Shown: one piece after another, positions 54,785 to 63,143 of the stretch
How positions within the stretch are numbered: position 1 is the stretch's first letter
How the letters are laid out: each line of letters begins with the position of its first letter
Source: Pseudomonas tremae
GTDB lineage: Bacteria; Pseudomonadota; Gammaproteobacteria; Pseudomonadales; Pseudomonadaceae
NCBI RefSeq assembly: GCF_001401155.1
Contig: NZ_LJRO01000079.1
Span: 82,249-146,248 of the forward strand
DNA length: 64,000 bases
Direction: 5' to 3'
Program-made: the position numbers and the translations under genes
The notes under the pieces: model-generated
What the model was told of the DNA's origin: nothing
Seen by the model: the letters and a program-made list of their open reading frames with translations, nothing else
Databases searched by the model: none

Positions 54785-55912
54785 ATGGCATTTCGGGTAT
54801 TGGTCATCGGTGGCTACGGCAACTTCGGCAGGCTGATCTGCAACCATCTGGTGAACACGCCGGGTATCGAGCTGGTTACTTCAGGTCGTGACAGCCACAA
54901 GCTGGCAACGCAGCTCGCCGAATTGCAGACGCATGGTGGCAACGCCTGCCAGAGCTGGTGCGTCGATATCATGCAGGCTGGCAATAGCGAGTCTCTTCGG
55001 AGGCTGGGCATTGATCTGGTGATTCATACGGCCGGGCCTTTTCAGGGACAGTCCTACGCAGTGGCGCAGCATTGCATCGATGCCGGGGTCAATTACTGCG
55101 ACCTGTCGGACTGCCGGACCTTCGTCTCCGGCATTTCCGCCCTCGACACTGCCGCTCGCGAGGCGGGTGTCAGCCTGCTGAGCGGGTGCAGTTCGGTGCC
55201 CACGCTCTCGGCAGCAATCATCGACCAGCATCGTCAACGTTTTCTGCGCATCGATTCGATAGCGCACGGCATCTCGTCGGCAGCGAAAATGCCTGGGGTT
55301 TCCACCGTGCTTGGCGTGCTGGCCTACGCTGGCAAGCCCATCAGGCAGCTCAAGGCTGGCCAAGTGCATGAGGTGTCCGGCTGGATGGATTTGACCCTGC
55401 GGCGCTTGCCTGGCATGGGCACTCGCTTGCTGGCCAATGTCGATGCGCCGGATATCGATGTCTTTGCCACGCGTTATGCGGCGCAGAGCCTGAGTTTCAA
55501 GGCGGGTTCGGGGCTCAAATCGGGTGTGATTGCGACCTGGTTGCTGGCGTTGGCCGTTCGTCTTGGACTGGTCCGCGACCCTGCGCCGTGGGCGGTGCGC
55601 TTGCACCGCTGGGGGACCCGCTTCGAACATCTGGGTGATCGAAAAAGCGCCATGTATATCGATGTCGACGGAGAGGGGCTAGACGGTCGACCGCTGCAGA
55701 TGCGTGCGCAATTGACCGCGCTCAACGACAAAGGCCCCGAAATCCCCAGCTGCGCCGCCGTCGCCCTGAGTATAAAAATGGCAGCTGGCTATCGTCCGCA
55801 GCCAGGGGCGCGTGCCTGTGTCGGGGAGGTCAGCGTTGACGAGTACCTGGCGGCGATCAACGAGCCGTCAGACATTTGCCTCGATGTGCATTTTGAGCCT
55901 GCGGGGGTCTGA
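54785..55912 (+). CDS. Saccharopine dehydrogenase-like NAD(P)-binding protein
   Basis: Oxidoreductase-like protein of 375 aa with an N-terminal Rossmann fold (VLVIGGYGNFGRLICNHL) and the Sacchrp_dh_NADP landmarks DLVIHTAGPFQGQSYAVAQ and GVNYCDLSDCRTFV. The C-terminal half lacks the lysine/glutamate binding residues that I would expect in a true saccharopine dehydrogenase, so the activity is unknown. The next gene, a DUF2269 membrane protein, starts two bases after its stop; the two are clearly an operon. Confidence 0.82.
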   Translation: MAFRVLVIGGYGNFGRLICNHLVNTPGIELVTSGRDSHKLATQLAELQTHGGNACQSWCVDIMQAGNSESLRRLGIDLVIHTAGPFQGQSYAVAQHCIDAGVNYCDLSDCRTFVSGISALDTAAREAGVSLLSGCSSVPTLSAAIIDQHRQRFLRIDSIAHGISSAAKMPGVSTVLGVLAYAGKPIRQLKAGQVHEVSGWMDLTLRRLPGMGTRLLANVDAPDIDVFATRYAAQSLSFKAGSGLKSGVIATWLLALAVRLGLVRDPAPWAVRLHRWGTRFEHLGDRKSAMYIDVDGEGLDGRPLQMRAQLTALNDKGPEIPSCAAVALSIKMAAGYRPQPGARACVGEVSVDEYLAAINEPSDICLDVHFEPAGV

Positions 55913-55914
55913 CG

Positions 55915-56400
55915 TTGCTTTATATCGGCCTGAAATACCTGCACGTCATCGCGGCGATTTTCCTGTTCGGCTTTGGCATGGGCTCCTACCTCTATCTGAT
56001 TGCGGCGAGCAGGAGTGGTAATCCGGTGGTCATTGCTCATGTTGCTAGAACGGTGGTGCGCTTCGACGCGTGGATTACCACACCGGCAGGTTTTGTTCAG
56101 ATCATCACCGGCTATGCGATGGCCCGTCTGGCGGGCATGTCGCTTTTGACTGACTGGATCATTACGTCCCTGATCATTTTTGTCTGCGTAGGCATGTTGT
56201 GGTTACCCGTGCTGATTCTGCAACATCGTCTTCAGCGAATGGCCGAGGACGCTGTCAAGGCAGGCGCACTCATCAATGATCAGTTTCAAGCGCTTTACCG
56301 TCTATGGTTCTGGCTCGGCATTGCCGGTTTTTCAGGCATGTTCGTGATTGTATTAATGATGGTGAGCAAAATGACGTTCATGCGTTTGCTGCAAATTTGA
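55915..56400 (+). CDS. DUF2269 inner-membrane protein
   Basis: Membrane protein of 161 aa starting at TTG, with a GGGGGT stretch upstream. Four hydrophobic segments (about 6-28, 55-75, 82-105 and 130-152) and the conserved HVIAAIFLFGFGMGSYLY and FVQIITGYAM elements fit DUF2269. It follows the saccharopine dehydrogenase-like gene by two bases, a pairing that suggests a shared role in redox or lipid chemistry, not shown. Confidence 0.82.
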   Translation: MLYIGLKYLHVIAAIFLFGFGMGSYLYLIAASRSGNPVVIAHVARTVVRFDAWITTPAGFVQIITGYAMARLAGMSLLTDWIITSLIIFVCVGMLWLPVLILQHRLQRMAEDAVKAGALINDQFQALYRLWFWLGIAGFSGMFVIVLMMVSKMTFMRLLQI

Positions 56401-56616
56401 AGCGGTCCGGGCGTATGTCTCCCTGCCACCGGTCATCTGAAACATGTGTTTCAGGTCAGATAAATAAATCTTAATGAGGCCGGTAGCGGCCCTGAATACG
56501 GGGTGTGCACGGCACCTGTCTGCAGTTGTCTGCTTAATCAATCTCAATAAAGCTATCAAGTTAACCTGCGCTGCGCCGATTCACAGGAATCACGAAAAAT
56601 CAAAGGCACACACGTA

Positions 56617-58545
56617 ATGAGCGCAAAATGGTTGGACAACTTGAAAGTCAGCAAGAAGCTCGGGCTGGGCTTCGCGGCTATTTTGCTGGGTGTATTGACG
56701 GTGACGGCCATCGGTTACTCCAGCACTAACCTGTTGATCGAACGCATGGGCAAAAGTAGCAAGGTCGCCGAGATCAAGGCTGACGTTTTGAGCGCGCGTA
56801 TCGCTGCACAAGCCTACGCCACAGGCCCTAGCCCAGCAGGTGTGCAGACTTACTCAAGCGCACTGGATACGCTGAATCGCAGCGTCGATGATGGGCTGCG
56901 GGTATTTGTGGTGTCGAGCAACCTGGAAAAACTGCGAGGCATCAAGGAGCAAGTCGGCGGGCTGAAGCAGACGTTCGAACAGTTGGTCAGCATCAACCAG
57001 AAAGTCGATGATGCGCTGAAACCCATCATCAAAGTGTCCGATGATGTCAGTGCCACTTTCGAGAACCTGCTGAACAAGACCATTGACGACACCTTGCGTG
57101 TGCCGGATGAAACCGGCATCAAACAGGTCAAGATCGCTGGCGACCTGCGCAATGGCATGACTAATTTCCGTTTGGTATTTCGTCGCTACCTGAGTATCCC
57201 TTCTGCTGATAATCGTCAGGCCACTTATAACGCGGCTGACGCGTTGATCGCTCAGGTGGGTGCCGCCCGCAGCCAGTTGCCTGTCGAGGCGAATGCCTCA
57301 GTAGATGCTGCGCTGGCTGCATTAAAACAATACAAAGTGCTGATGACTTCGATCTCGGAAATGCTTCAGCAGACCGACCAGATACGAGGCAATTTGCAAC
57401 AGCAGTCTGTTGCGACCGCTGCTCGTGCAGACGATTTGGCGACCCAGCAGGTAATCAGTGCCAAAAAAGAGCAGGACACTGCTGTCATGCAGCTGTTGAG
57501 TGTGGCGGTGGTCGTGCTGCTGATCGGCATTTTTGCTGCATTCGTGATCACCCGCCAGATCACCGCGCCATTGAATGACACAGTCATCGCCGCGCGTCGT
57601 ATCGCCGACGGTGATCTGACTCATGACATCAGCACGACCCGTCAGGACGAACTGGGCCTGTTGCAGAACACCATGCAGCACATGACCGTTTCCCTGCGCA
57701 GTCTGATCGGTGGTATCGGCAACGGTATCACTCAAATTGCTACAGCGGCCGAGGAGTTGTCTGCCGTGAGTGAGCAGACCAGTGCCGGTGTTTCCTTGCA
57801 GAAGACCGAAGTGGATCAGGTGGCGACCGCCATGAACCAGATGGCTTCCACCGTGCAGGAAGTGGCGCGCAATACCGAAGATGCTTCGCGGGCGGCCAAG
57901 CAAGCCAGCGAGCGTGCGGCCCACGGAAGCAGTGTGGTGCAGCACGCTACACGTGAAATCGGTCAACTGGCCGGTGAAGTGAAGCAGCTCGGTGAGGCCA
58001 TGCAGCGTCTGACTGAAGACAGTGGCAAGATCGGCAGTGTCATCGACGTGATCAAAGCTGTCGCCGAACAGACCAACCTGCTGGCACTCAACGCGGCCAT
58101 CGAGGCTGCACGTGCCGGTGAACAGGGCCGTGGTTTTGCGGTAGTAGCCGACGAAGTTCGCTCGCTGGCCCAGCGTACTCAGAACTCGACCACTGAAATC
58201 GAAGCGCTGATCCTGACCTTGCAACAAGGCACCGGCGCCGCTTCGGGCCTGATGGACGCCAGCCTGCAACGCACCGAAGGTACTGTGGTTCTGGCCCGCC
58301 AGGCTGAACAGGCACTGGTGGAGATCAACCAGTCAATCAGTACTATTGAACAGATGAGCCAACAGATTTCCGCTGCCGCCGAGCAACAAAGCTCGGTGAC
58401 GGACGAAATCAACCGCAGCGTATTGAGTGTTCGCGACATCGCCGATCAGTCGGCCTCTGCGACCGAGCAGAGCGCAGCGTCGACAGTCGAACTGGCCCGC
58501 TTGGGCAGCGATCTGCAGAGCATGGTTGCGCGCTTCAGGATTTAA
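56617..58545 (+). CDS. Methyl-accepting chemotaxis protein with HBM sensor
   Basis: Chemoreceptor of 642 aa. After one membrane helix (about 14-36) comes a long all-helical periplasmic domain of about 250 residues, the helical bimodular (HBM) type known from McpS, which binds TCA-cycle acids. A second helix (about 290-312), a HAMP domain ([20 protein letters not shown]) and the signalling domain with the tip [24 protein letters not shown] follow. Ligand assignment to organic acids is by family only. A perfect 16-bp hairpin 11 bp after the stop terminates it. Confidence 0.92.
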   Translation: MSAKWLDNLKVSKKLGLGFAAILLGVLTVTAIGYSSTNLLIERMGKSSKVAEIKADVLSARIAAQAYATGPSPAGVQTYSSALDTLNRSVDDGLRVFVVSSNLEKLRGIKEQVGGLKQTFEQLVSINQKVDDALKPIIKVSDDVSATFENLLNKTIDDTLRVPDETGIKQVKIAGDLRNGMTNFRLVFRRYLSIPSADNRQATYNAADALIAQVGAARSQLPVEANASVDAALAALKQYKVLMTSISEMLQQTDQIRGNLQQQSVATAARADDLATQQVISAKKEQDTAVMQLLSVAVVVLLIGIFAAFVITRQITAPLNDTVIAARRIADGDLTHDISTTRQDELGLLQNTMQHMTVSLRSLIGGIGNGITQIATAAEELSAVSEQTSAGVSLQKTEVDQVATAMNQMASTVQEVARNTEDASRAAKQASERAAHGSSVVQHATREIGQLAGEVKQLGEAMQRLTEDSGKIGSVIDVIKAVAEQTNLLALNAAIEAARAGEQGRGFAVVADEVRSLAQRTQNSTTEIEALILTLQQGTGAASGLMDASLQRTEGTVVLARQAEQALVEINQSISTIEQMSQQISAAAEQQSSVTDEINRSVLSVRDIADQSASATEQSAASTVELARLGSDLQSMVARFRI

Positions 58546-58555
58546 CCTTCCAAAA

Positions 58556-58590
58556 CAGAGTGCCTCGTGACGCCGTCACGAGGCACTCTG
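58556..58590. terminator. Strong hairpin after the HBM chemoreceptor
   Basis: Perfect 16-bp stem CAGAGTGCCTCGTGAC / GTCACGAGGCACTCTG with a GCC loop. It overlaps the 3' end of the decayed minus-strand transporter fragment, so it may once have terminated both genes. Confidence 0.85.
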
Positions 58591-58740
58591 TCGGGCTTCT
58601 GCCCGCACAACCATCCACACCCCAAACCCCGAAACCGCCATGCCTCCGGCTATCTGTCAGGACAGCGGCTCACCGAACATCGCCCACGCCCAGAGCATCG
58701 TCACCGGCGGACCAGAATGGCCGCAAGGCCCGTGTGGTAC
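58576..58740 (-). pseudogene. DMT/EamA transporter, C-terminal remnant
   Basis: Reading the minus strand gives PVTMLWAWAMFGEPLS, a stop codon, then QIAGGMAVSGFGVWMVVRAE. This is the end of an EamA/DMT-family ten-helix transporter (the GEPLS-x-QxxGG motif). The stop replaces a position where the family has a Trp or similar residue, so TGG to TGA is likely. The preceding GLAAIL segment (about 58725-58740) is out of frame by one base. The N-terminal 80% of the gene is missing. The right-hand boundary is approximate. Confidence 0.65.
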
Positions 58741-58958
58741 TTGAAAGCCCGTCCAATCAGGCGATCAAGGCATGCGTCGAGGCGGGGCTGGCGATCAGCC
58801 TCATTGATCGAGGCGCGGTCAGCGATGCCATGCGGCTGCTCGATGACCTCCCCGATATCGCCGAGCATGAAATCGTCTTTCTGCGATCGCCCGCGTCAAA
58901 GACAGATGAGGCCGTGAGTCTGCTGGCGCAGGCGATGCAGAAGCATTTTCGGGTTTAA
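58713..58958 (+). pseudogene. LysR-type regulator, C-terminal remnant
   Basis: About 75 residues (VVLESPSNQAIKACVEAGLA, ISLIDRGAVSDAMRLLDDLP, then DEAVSLLAQAMQKHF) match the last third of the substrate-binding domain of a LysR-type regulator. The DNA-binding domain is absent, and the sequence upstream is the remnant of a minus-strand DMT transporter. No start with a ribosome site gives a plausible full protein. Its 5' end is therefore deleted, most simply in the same event that removed the 5' end of the transporter. Confidence 0.7.
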
Positions 58959-58976
58959 GCTGGGCGCGAGTGCGCC

Positions 58977-59993
58977 TCAACCGTCCTTGAACAAAGAGCT
59001 ATACGCATTCAGCGCCGGGACGCCGCCGAGGTGTGCGTAGAGCACTTTCGAGCCTTCGGGGAATTCGCCGTTGCGCACGATGTCGATCATGCCGTGCATG
59101 GATTTGCCTTCGTAGACCGGATCTGTCAGTACGCCTTCGAGTCTGGCGCAGAGGCGTATGGCTTGCAGGGTGCCTTCGTTGGGCAGGCCGTATTCGGGGT
59201 AGGCGTAGCGGGTGTCGAGTACCACGTCTTCGGCGGTGATTTCACGGCCAAGCTCGACCAGCTTTGCGGTGTTTTGAGCAATGCGCAGGATTTGTTCGCG
59301 GGTTTTGTCCGGCTTGGCCGAGGCATCGATACCGATGACTCGCTGCGCACGGCCATCGGCAGCGAAGCCGACCAGCATGCCTGCATGGGTGCTGCCGGTC
59401 ACCGAGCAGACCACGATATAGTCGAACTTGAAGCCCAGTTCTTCTTCCTGCTGACGCACTTCATCGGCAAAGCGCACAAAACCCAGCCCGCCGTAGGGAT
59501 GCTCGGAGCAACCAGCGGGAATCGGGAACGGTTTGCCGCCGCTTTCAACCACGTCGGCCATGGCTTTTTCCCAGCTCGGGCGGATGCCGATGTCAAAGCC
59601 GGCCGAGTCCAGGCGCACATCGGCGCCCATGATGCGCGACATTTCGATATTGCCGACCCGGTCATACAGCGCATCGGAATAATTGACCCAGTTCTCCTGC
59701 ACCAGCACGCATTTCATGCCCAGATGCGCCGCGACAGCCGCCACCTGACGAGTCTGATTGGACTGGATGCCGCCTATGGACACCAGCGTGTCGTACCCAC
59801 CTTCGATGGCTTCAGGCACCAGGTATTCCAGCTTGCGGGTCTTGTTGCCGCCAAATGCCAGGCCGCTGTTGCAGTCTTCACGCTTGGCATACAACTCGAC
59901 CTTGCCACCCAAGTGCTCGCTCAAGCGTTTCAGAGGGGTAATGGGTGAAGGGCCGAAAGTCAGAGGGTAGCGTTTGAACTTGCTGAGGTTCAT
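58977..59993 (-). CDS. acdS: 1-aminocyclopropane-1-carboxylate (ACC) deaminase
   Basis: PLP enzyme of 338 aa that breaks the plant ethylene precursor ACC into 2-oxobutyrate and ammonia. The PLP lysine is K51 in [10 protein letters not shown], with S78 in GIQSNQ. E295 (DPVYEG, with Y294) and L322 (YAHLGGVP) are the residues that separate true ACC deaminase from the D-cysteine desulfhydrase relatives, which have Ser/Thr there. Length is exactly that of characterised AcdS. The start [12 protein letters not shown] has GGAG upstream; an open frame continues 27 codons further without similarity. Divergent from an Lrp-type regulator gene 187 bp away, the standard acdS/acdR arrangement. Confidence 0.95.
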   Translation of the reverse strand: MNLSKFKRYPLTFGPSPITPLKRLSEHLGGKVELYAKREDCNSGLAFGGNKTRKLEYLVPEAIEGGYDTLVSIGGIQSNQTRQVAAVAAHLGMKCVLVQENWVNYSDALYDRVGNIEMSRIMGADVRLDSAGFDIGIRPSWEKAMADVVESGGKPFPIPAGCSEHPYGGLGFVRFADEVRQQEEELGFKFDYIVVCSVTGSTHAGMLVGFAADGRAQRVIGIDASAKPDKTREQILRIAQNTAKLVELGREITAEDVVLDTRYAYPEYGLPNEGTLQAIRLCARLEGVLTDPVYEGKSMHGMIDIVRNGEFPEGSKVLYAHLGGVPALNAYSSLFKDG

Positions 59994-60103
59994 GTCGGGT
60001 CTCCGTTGATGAGTTGATCCAGGCATCGAAGTTTTGAGGTTCGACGTTTGAACGGTGTGCTTGGCATGGCTCACATCATAGAAAATCCCCCGGTAATCGT
60101 GGT

Positions 60104-60127
60104 TGCAAAGAATTGTATATCTGCAAA
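60104..60127. promoter_or_regulatory. AT-rich direct repeat, candidate AcdR/Lrp site
   Basis: Between divergent acdS and acdR, TGCAAAG (60104) and TGCAAAA (60122) repeat with 18-bp spacing inside an AT-rich stretch that departs from the surrounding base composition. Lrp-family regulators bind spaced AT-rich boxes, so this is the best candidate for the AcdR operator. Tentative. Confidence 0.4.
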
Positions 60128-60180
60128 ATTATGGTTAGTGTCTTTGCCAGCAAACCTGTTTTTATTCTGTGAAATAAATA

Positions 60181-60687
60181 ATGAAAGCAATAAATGAAAG
60201 TGCCAGGAAGTCCGGTGCCGTTATGGCGCCGCTGCTGGACAGGATCGACCGCGCTATCCTGAAGACGCTGCAGCGTGACGCCTCGATTTCCAATGTCGCA
60301 CTTGCCGAGAAGGTCAAACTGAGCCCGCCAGCCTGCTTGCGGCGTGTCGAACGGTTGAAGGAGGCAGGGGTCATCAAAGGTGTTGTCGCGCTGCTCAACG
60401 GCGATGTACTTGATGCAGGCATGGTGGTGCTGATCGGCGTAGTGCTGGATCGCTCCACGCCGGACTCGTTTGCACAATTTGAAGCAGCAGCGCAGAAAGT
60501 CTCCGGCTGCATGGAGTTTCATGTGGTCACCGGCGAGTTCGACTACTTCATGCTGCTGCGCACTAAAGACAGCCAGAGTTTCAACCGCCTGCATGCCGAA
60601 CAGTTGCTGTACTTGCCGGGCGTCAGGCAGATCCGTTCGTTCATGGGCCTGCGTCAGGTGTTGTCGACCACGCATTTGCCGATTTGA
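60181..60687 (+). CDS. acdR: Lrp/AsnC-family regulator of ACC deaminase
   Basis: Regulator of 168 aa. The Lrp helix-turn-helix LDRIDRAILKTLQRDASISN, ALAEKVKLSPPACLRRVERL lies at about residues 19-65, and the RAM ligand-binding domain follows (GCMEFHVVTGEFDYFMLLRT). Being divergent from acdS, it is the AcdR-type activator that responds to ACC. The ATG at 60181 has no ribosome site; an internal ATG at 60223 (MAPLLDRIDRA) has AGGAAG about 12 bases upstream and would give a 154-aa product of more typical Lrp length. Confidence 0.88.
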   Translation: MKAINESARKSGAVMAPLLDRIDRAILKTLQRDASISNVALAEKVKLSPPACLRRVERLKEAGVIKGVVALLNGDVLDAGMVVLIGVVLDRSTPDSFAQFEAAAQKVSGCMEFHVVTGEFDYFMLLRTKDSQSFNRLHAEQLLYLPGVRQIRSFMGLRQVLSTTHLPI

Positions 60688-60829
60688 CAGACCGGGAGTT
60701 TCTGGCCTGGCATTGTCAGCGTCAAACGTTCGCGTCTGACAAGGGTCAGAGTTGGTTGATGCAACACGATTGACGCCGGTGCGTGATTCAATAAAGCCGT
60801 TTCTTTTTATTTGCTCAAGGATTTTCATT

Positions 60830-61738
60830 TTGGCTGCTGGAAGCTTGCTTACCCTGCTTGACGATATTGCGACCCTGCTGGATGACGTGGCATTGGCCAC
60901 CAAAAAGACCGCAGGCGTGCTGGGCGATGACTTGGCCCTCAATGCCCAGCAAGTCACCGGCGTGACGGCGGACCGTGAGCTGCCGGTGGTGTGGGCGGTC
61001 GCCAAAGGTTCATTGCTCAACAAGGCGATTCTGGTGCCAGCCGCGTTGTTGATCAGCGCCTTCGCGCCCTGGGCGATTCTGCCGCTGCTGATGGTCGGTG
61101 GCGCGTTTCTGTGTTTCGAAGGTTTCGAAAAGATTGCCCATAAATGGCTGCATCCTGAAACCGGTGAGGAACACGACCAACGCAAGCAAGCGGCTACAGA
61201 TGCATCAGTGGACATGGTCGCGTTCGAGAAGGAGCGCATCAAGGGTGCGATTCGCACTGACTTCATTCTTTCGGCAGAAATCATCGTGCTGGCATTGGGC
61301 GTTGTCTCGGCCCGTCCGTTCATGGACCAGGTCGGCGTGCTGGTTATTGTTGCGGTATTGATTACCGTCGGGGTCTATGGCCTGGTGGCCGGTATCGTCA
61401 AGCTTGACGACTTGGGTCTGTACCTGAAAAAGACCGCAAGCGTGGCTGCGCAGAAGGTCGGCGGTGCCTTGTTATGGCTGGCACCGGTGCTGATGAAGGT
61501 GTTGTCGATCGTCGGTACTGCGGCCATGTTCATGGTCGGTGGCGGGATTCTGGTTCACGGCCTGCCGTTCGTTCACCATTGGGTCGAAGGCGTGACGGAA
61601 GCGGCGGAGGGTGCTGTAGGCGGTCTGTCGCTGGTTGTTCCGACGCTGATCGATGCTGTCGCAGGGATTATTGCCGGTGCGGTGCTGGTGTTGGTCGTGA
61701 CACTGATCGGCAAGCTCTGGAAAGCGGCGAGGGAGTAA
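60830..61738 (+). CDS. DUF808 family inner-membrane protein (YedI-like)
   Basis: Membrane protein of 302 aa starting at TTG (LAAGSLLTLLDDIATLLDDV), with AAGGA about eight bases upstream. The family opening ALATKKTAGVLGDDLALNAQQVTG and the GFEKIAHKWLHP element are diagnostic of DUF808/YedI. About six hydrophobic segments. Function unknown. The usual ATG is absent here: the first ATG in frame is deep inside the family domain, while the frame is open upstream without similarity, so the TTG is well supported. Confidence 0.85.
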   Translation: MAAGSLLTLLDDIATLLDDVALATKKTAGVLGDDLALNAQQVTGVTADRELPVVWAVAKGSLLNKAILVPAALLISAFAPWAILPLLMVGGAFLCFEGFEKIAHKWLHPETGEEHDQRKQAATDASVDMVAFEKERIKGAIRTDFILSAEIIVLALGVVSARPFMDQVGVLVIVAVLITVGVYGLVAGIVKLDDLGLYLKKTASVAAQKVGGALLWLAPVLMKVLSIVGTAAMFMVGGGILVHGLPFVHHWVEGVTEAAEGAVGGLSLVVPTLIDAVAGIIAGAVLVLVVTLIGKLWKAARE

Positions 61739-61814
61739 CCGTAAGGGGCGTCGTGACAGAGGCAGGTTGTGGGCGCGGACCGGGCGATGCATCGCTTGTC
61801 CGCGACCTCTTTAT

Positions 61815-61845
61815 TTTTGTAGGAGCGGACTTGTCCGCGATCTGC
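61815..61845. repeat. REP-like palindromic unit
   Basis: GTAGGAGCGGACTTGTCCGC with the palindrome GCGGAC-TT-GTCCGC, in the gap between convergent DUF808 and tsx genes. It is a common dispersed unit in P. syringae intergenic regions. A related half unit (CGCTTGTCCGCGAC) precedes it at about 61793-61806. Confidence 0.7.
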
Positions 61846-61992
61846 CGGGAACCGGCAGTAAAACTGTTTTCAGGGCCGCTTCGCAGCCCATCGCAGCCGT
61901 CGTAACCTCCTGAAGCTCCTACGCCCCCCGCCCTCCGGGTAGATGCCCGTTCTACGCGTATCTCAAGAGGTATGTATCACTCGGTCACTTAC

Positions 61993-62778
61993 TTAGAAAA
62001 ACACTTTCACCAGTAAGCTCGCGGTGTTCTGATCGGTATCAAAGGAGCTTGTATCCTTGATGCCGTATTTGTTGGTCCAGTAGTCGTACTCGATACCGAC
62101 ATAGAGCTGGCGTTCCGGGTAGTTCAGTGCTTTGCCGAGGTCATACTTGATCTGCGGGTTGAAGTGCAGGTTGGAGTGGTAAGTGCCACGTGAGGTCTTG
62201 TCATTGTCCACCACCCAGTCCATGAACCCGTCGATCAGCACGTCCGATTTACCGACGGGAATGGTGTAGGACCAGACTGGAGTAATCTGCCATACGCCGT
62301 CACCCGGCCGATTGCCTTCGGTCTGGCGCTGGTAGAAGTTCAGCTGGAAGTAGTCGAAGCCCGGGATTTTCAAGTCAAAGGCCGGACCGATAAGGTACGA
62401 CTCGTTATCGCCTTCACCAAACTCGTAAGTTGCAGCGATCAACACATCGCTGATCGGCCCGAATTCAAACTTCTGACCAAAGATCTTGCCCAGCGACAGC
62501 CGTGGCGAGAACTCGCCGTAGTAGGTGTTATCGCCAGCCGTTGCGTCTTTCTTGCCGTTGTAGAAGATCTTGTCGACGAAGAAGAAGTTATCGCCGTATT
62601 TCCAGCTGTCCGCATGCTCGAATGTGAAAGTCTGCTGATTTTCCGGATTCACAGCAAAGTCTCGTCCATTGAGATAGGTGAGGCTATTGCTCTGCCACTG
62701 GAAGATATCCCCTGCCATGACGGGTGCGGCGGACAGCAGACTGCTGGCCAGTAACACGCTGGAAAACGTACGGTTCAT
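61993..62778 (-). CDS. tsx: Tsx-like nucleoside-specific outer-membrane channel
   Basis: Outer-membrane 12-strand beta-barrel of 261 aa for nucleosides. The signal peptide (MNRTFSSVLLASSLLSAAPV, cleavage after MA) is followed by alternating aromatic strands (GDIFQWQSNSLTYLNGRDFA, FFFVDKIFYNG, YYGEFSPRLSLG, FDYFQLNFYQR) and a C-terminal ...VKVFF that fits outer-membrane insertion. It lies 365 bp downstream of the urate hydroxylase gene on the same strand, pointing to a purine/nucleoside salvage role. Confidence 0.88.
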   Translation of the reverse strand: MNRTFSSVLLASSLLSAAPVMAGDIFQWQSNSLTYLNGRDFAVNPENQQTFTFEHADSWKYGDNFFFVDKIFYNGKKDATAGDNTYYGEFSPRLSLGKIFGQKFEFGPISDVLIAATYEFGEGDNESYLIGPAFDLKIPGFDYFQLNFYQRQTEGNRPGDGVWQITPVWSYTIPVGKSDVLIDGFMDWVVDNDKTSRGTYHSNLHFNPQIKYDLGKALNYPERQLYVGIEYDYWTNKYGIKDTSSFDTDQNTASLLVKVFF

Positions 62779-63143
62779 GCGGTGGGTCCCTTGATATGGA
62801 TCATGATTTTGCAGACTGGCGTTCTGTAAGTGACGCCTTGTCTGGTGGAGCGATAATTTGTCTGTCTGGTCAGTTTTATGTTGTTAGCAAGAGCTGCGCC
62901 AACCCATGAAAAAATTCAACTAATCTCCAGGCCGATGCTGAGAGTGTCGGTTTTAAGTGGTTTTTCAAGCCGACAGGGCCCTGAGTGCTCAGTCAGCCAG
63001 TTGGCTGTCCGGGCACATTCAATGTAAGGGCAGGTGAAGGTGCAGTTTCGCAGCGGCGGCGGAGGATACTGACTCGCATCACCCAGCTCAAGTGCTTCAG
63101 GGCAGGGCGCCTGGAGCGAAAACAGGGCAAACGCCTGATTGGG
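62779..63143. other. Intergenic region upstream of tsx
   Basis: About 365 bp between tsx and puuD, both on the minus strand. TTGTCTGTCTGGTCAG-like sequence near 62858-62873 could be a regulator site for tsx. I see no gene or structured RNA here. Confidence 0.45.

Noticed and set aside
58977..59993. D-cysteine desulfhydrase (DcyD)
   Set aside because: E295 and L322 are the ACC deaminase residues; the length and divergent Lrp-type regulator also fit acdS.
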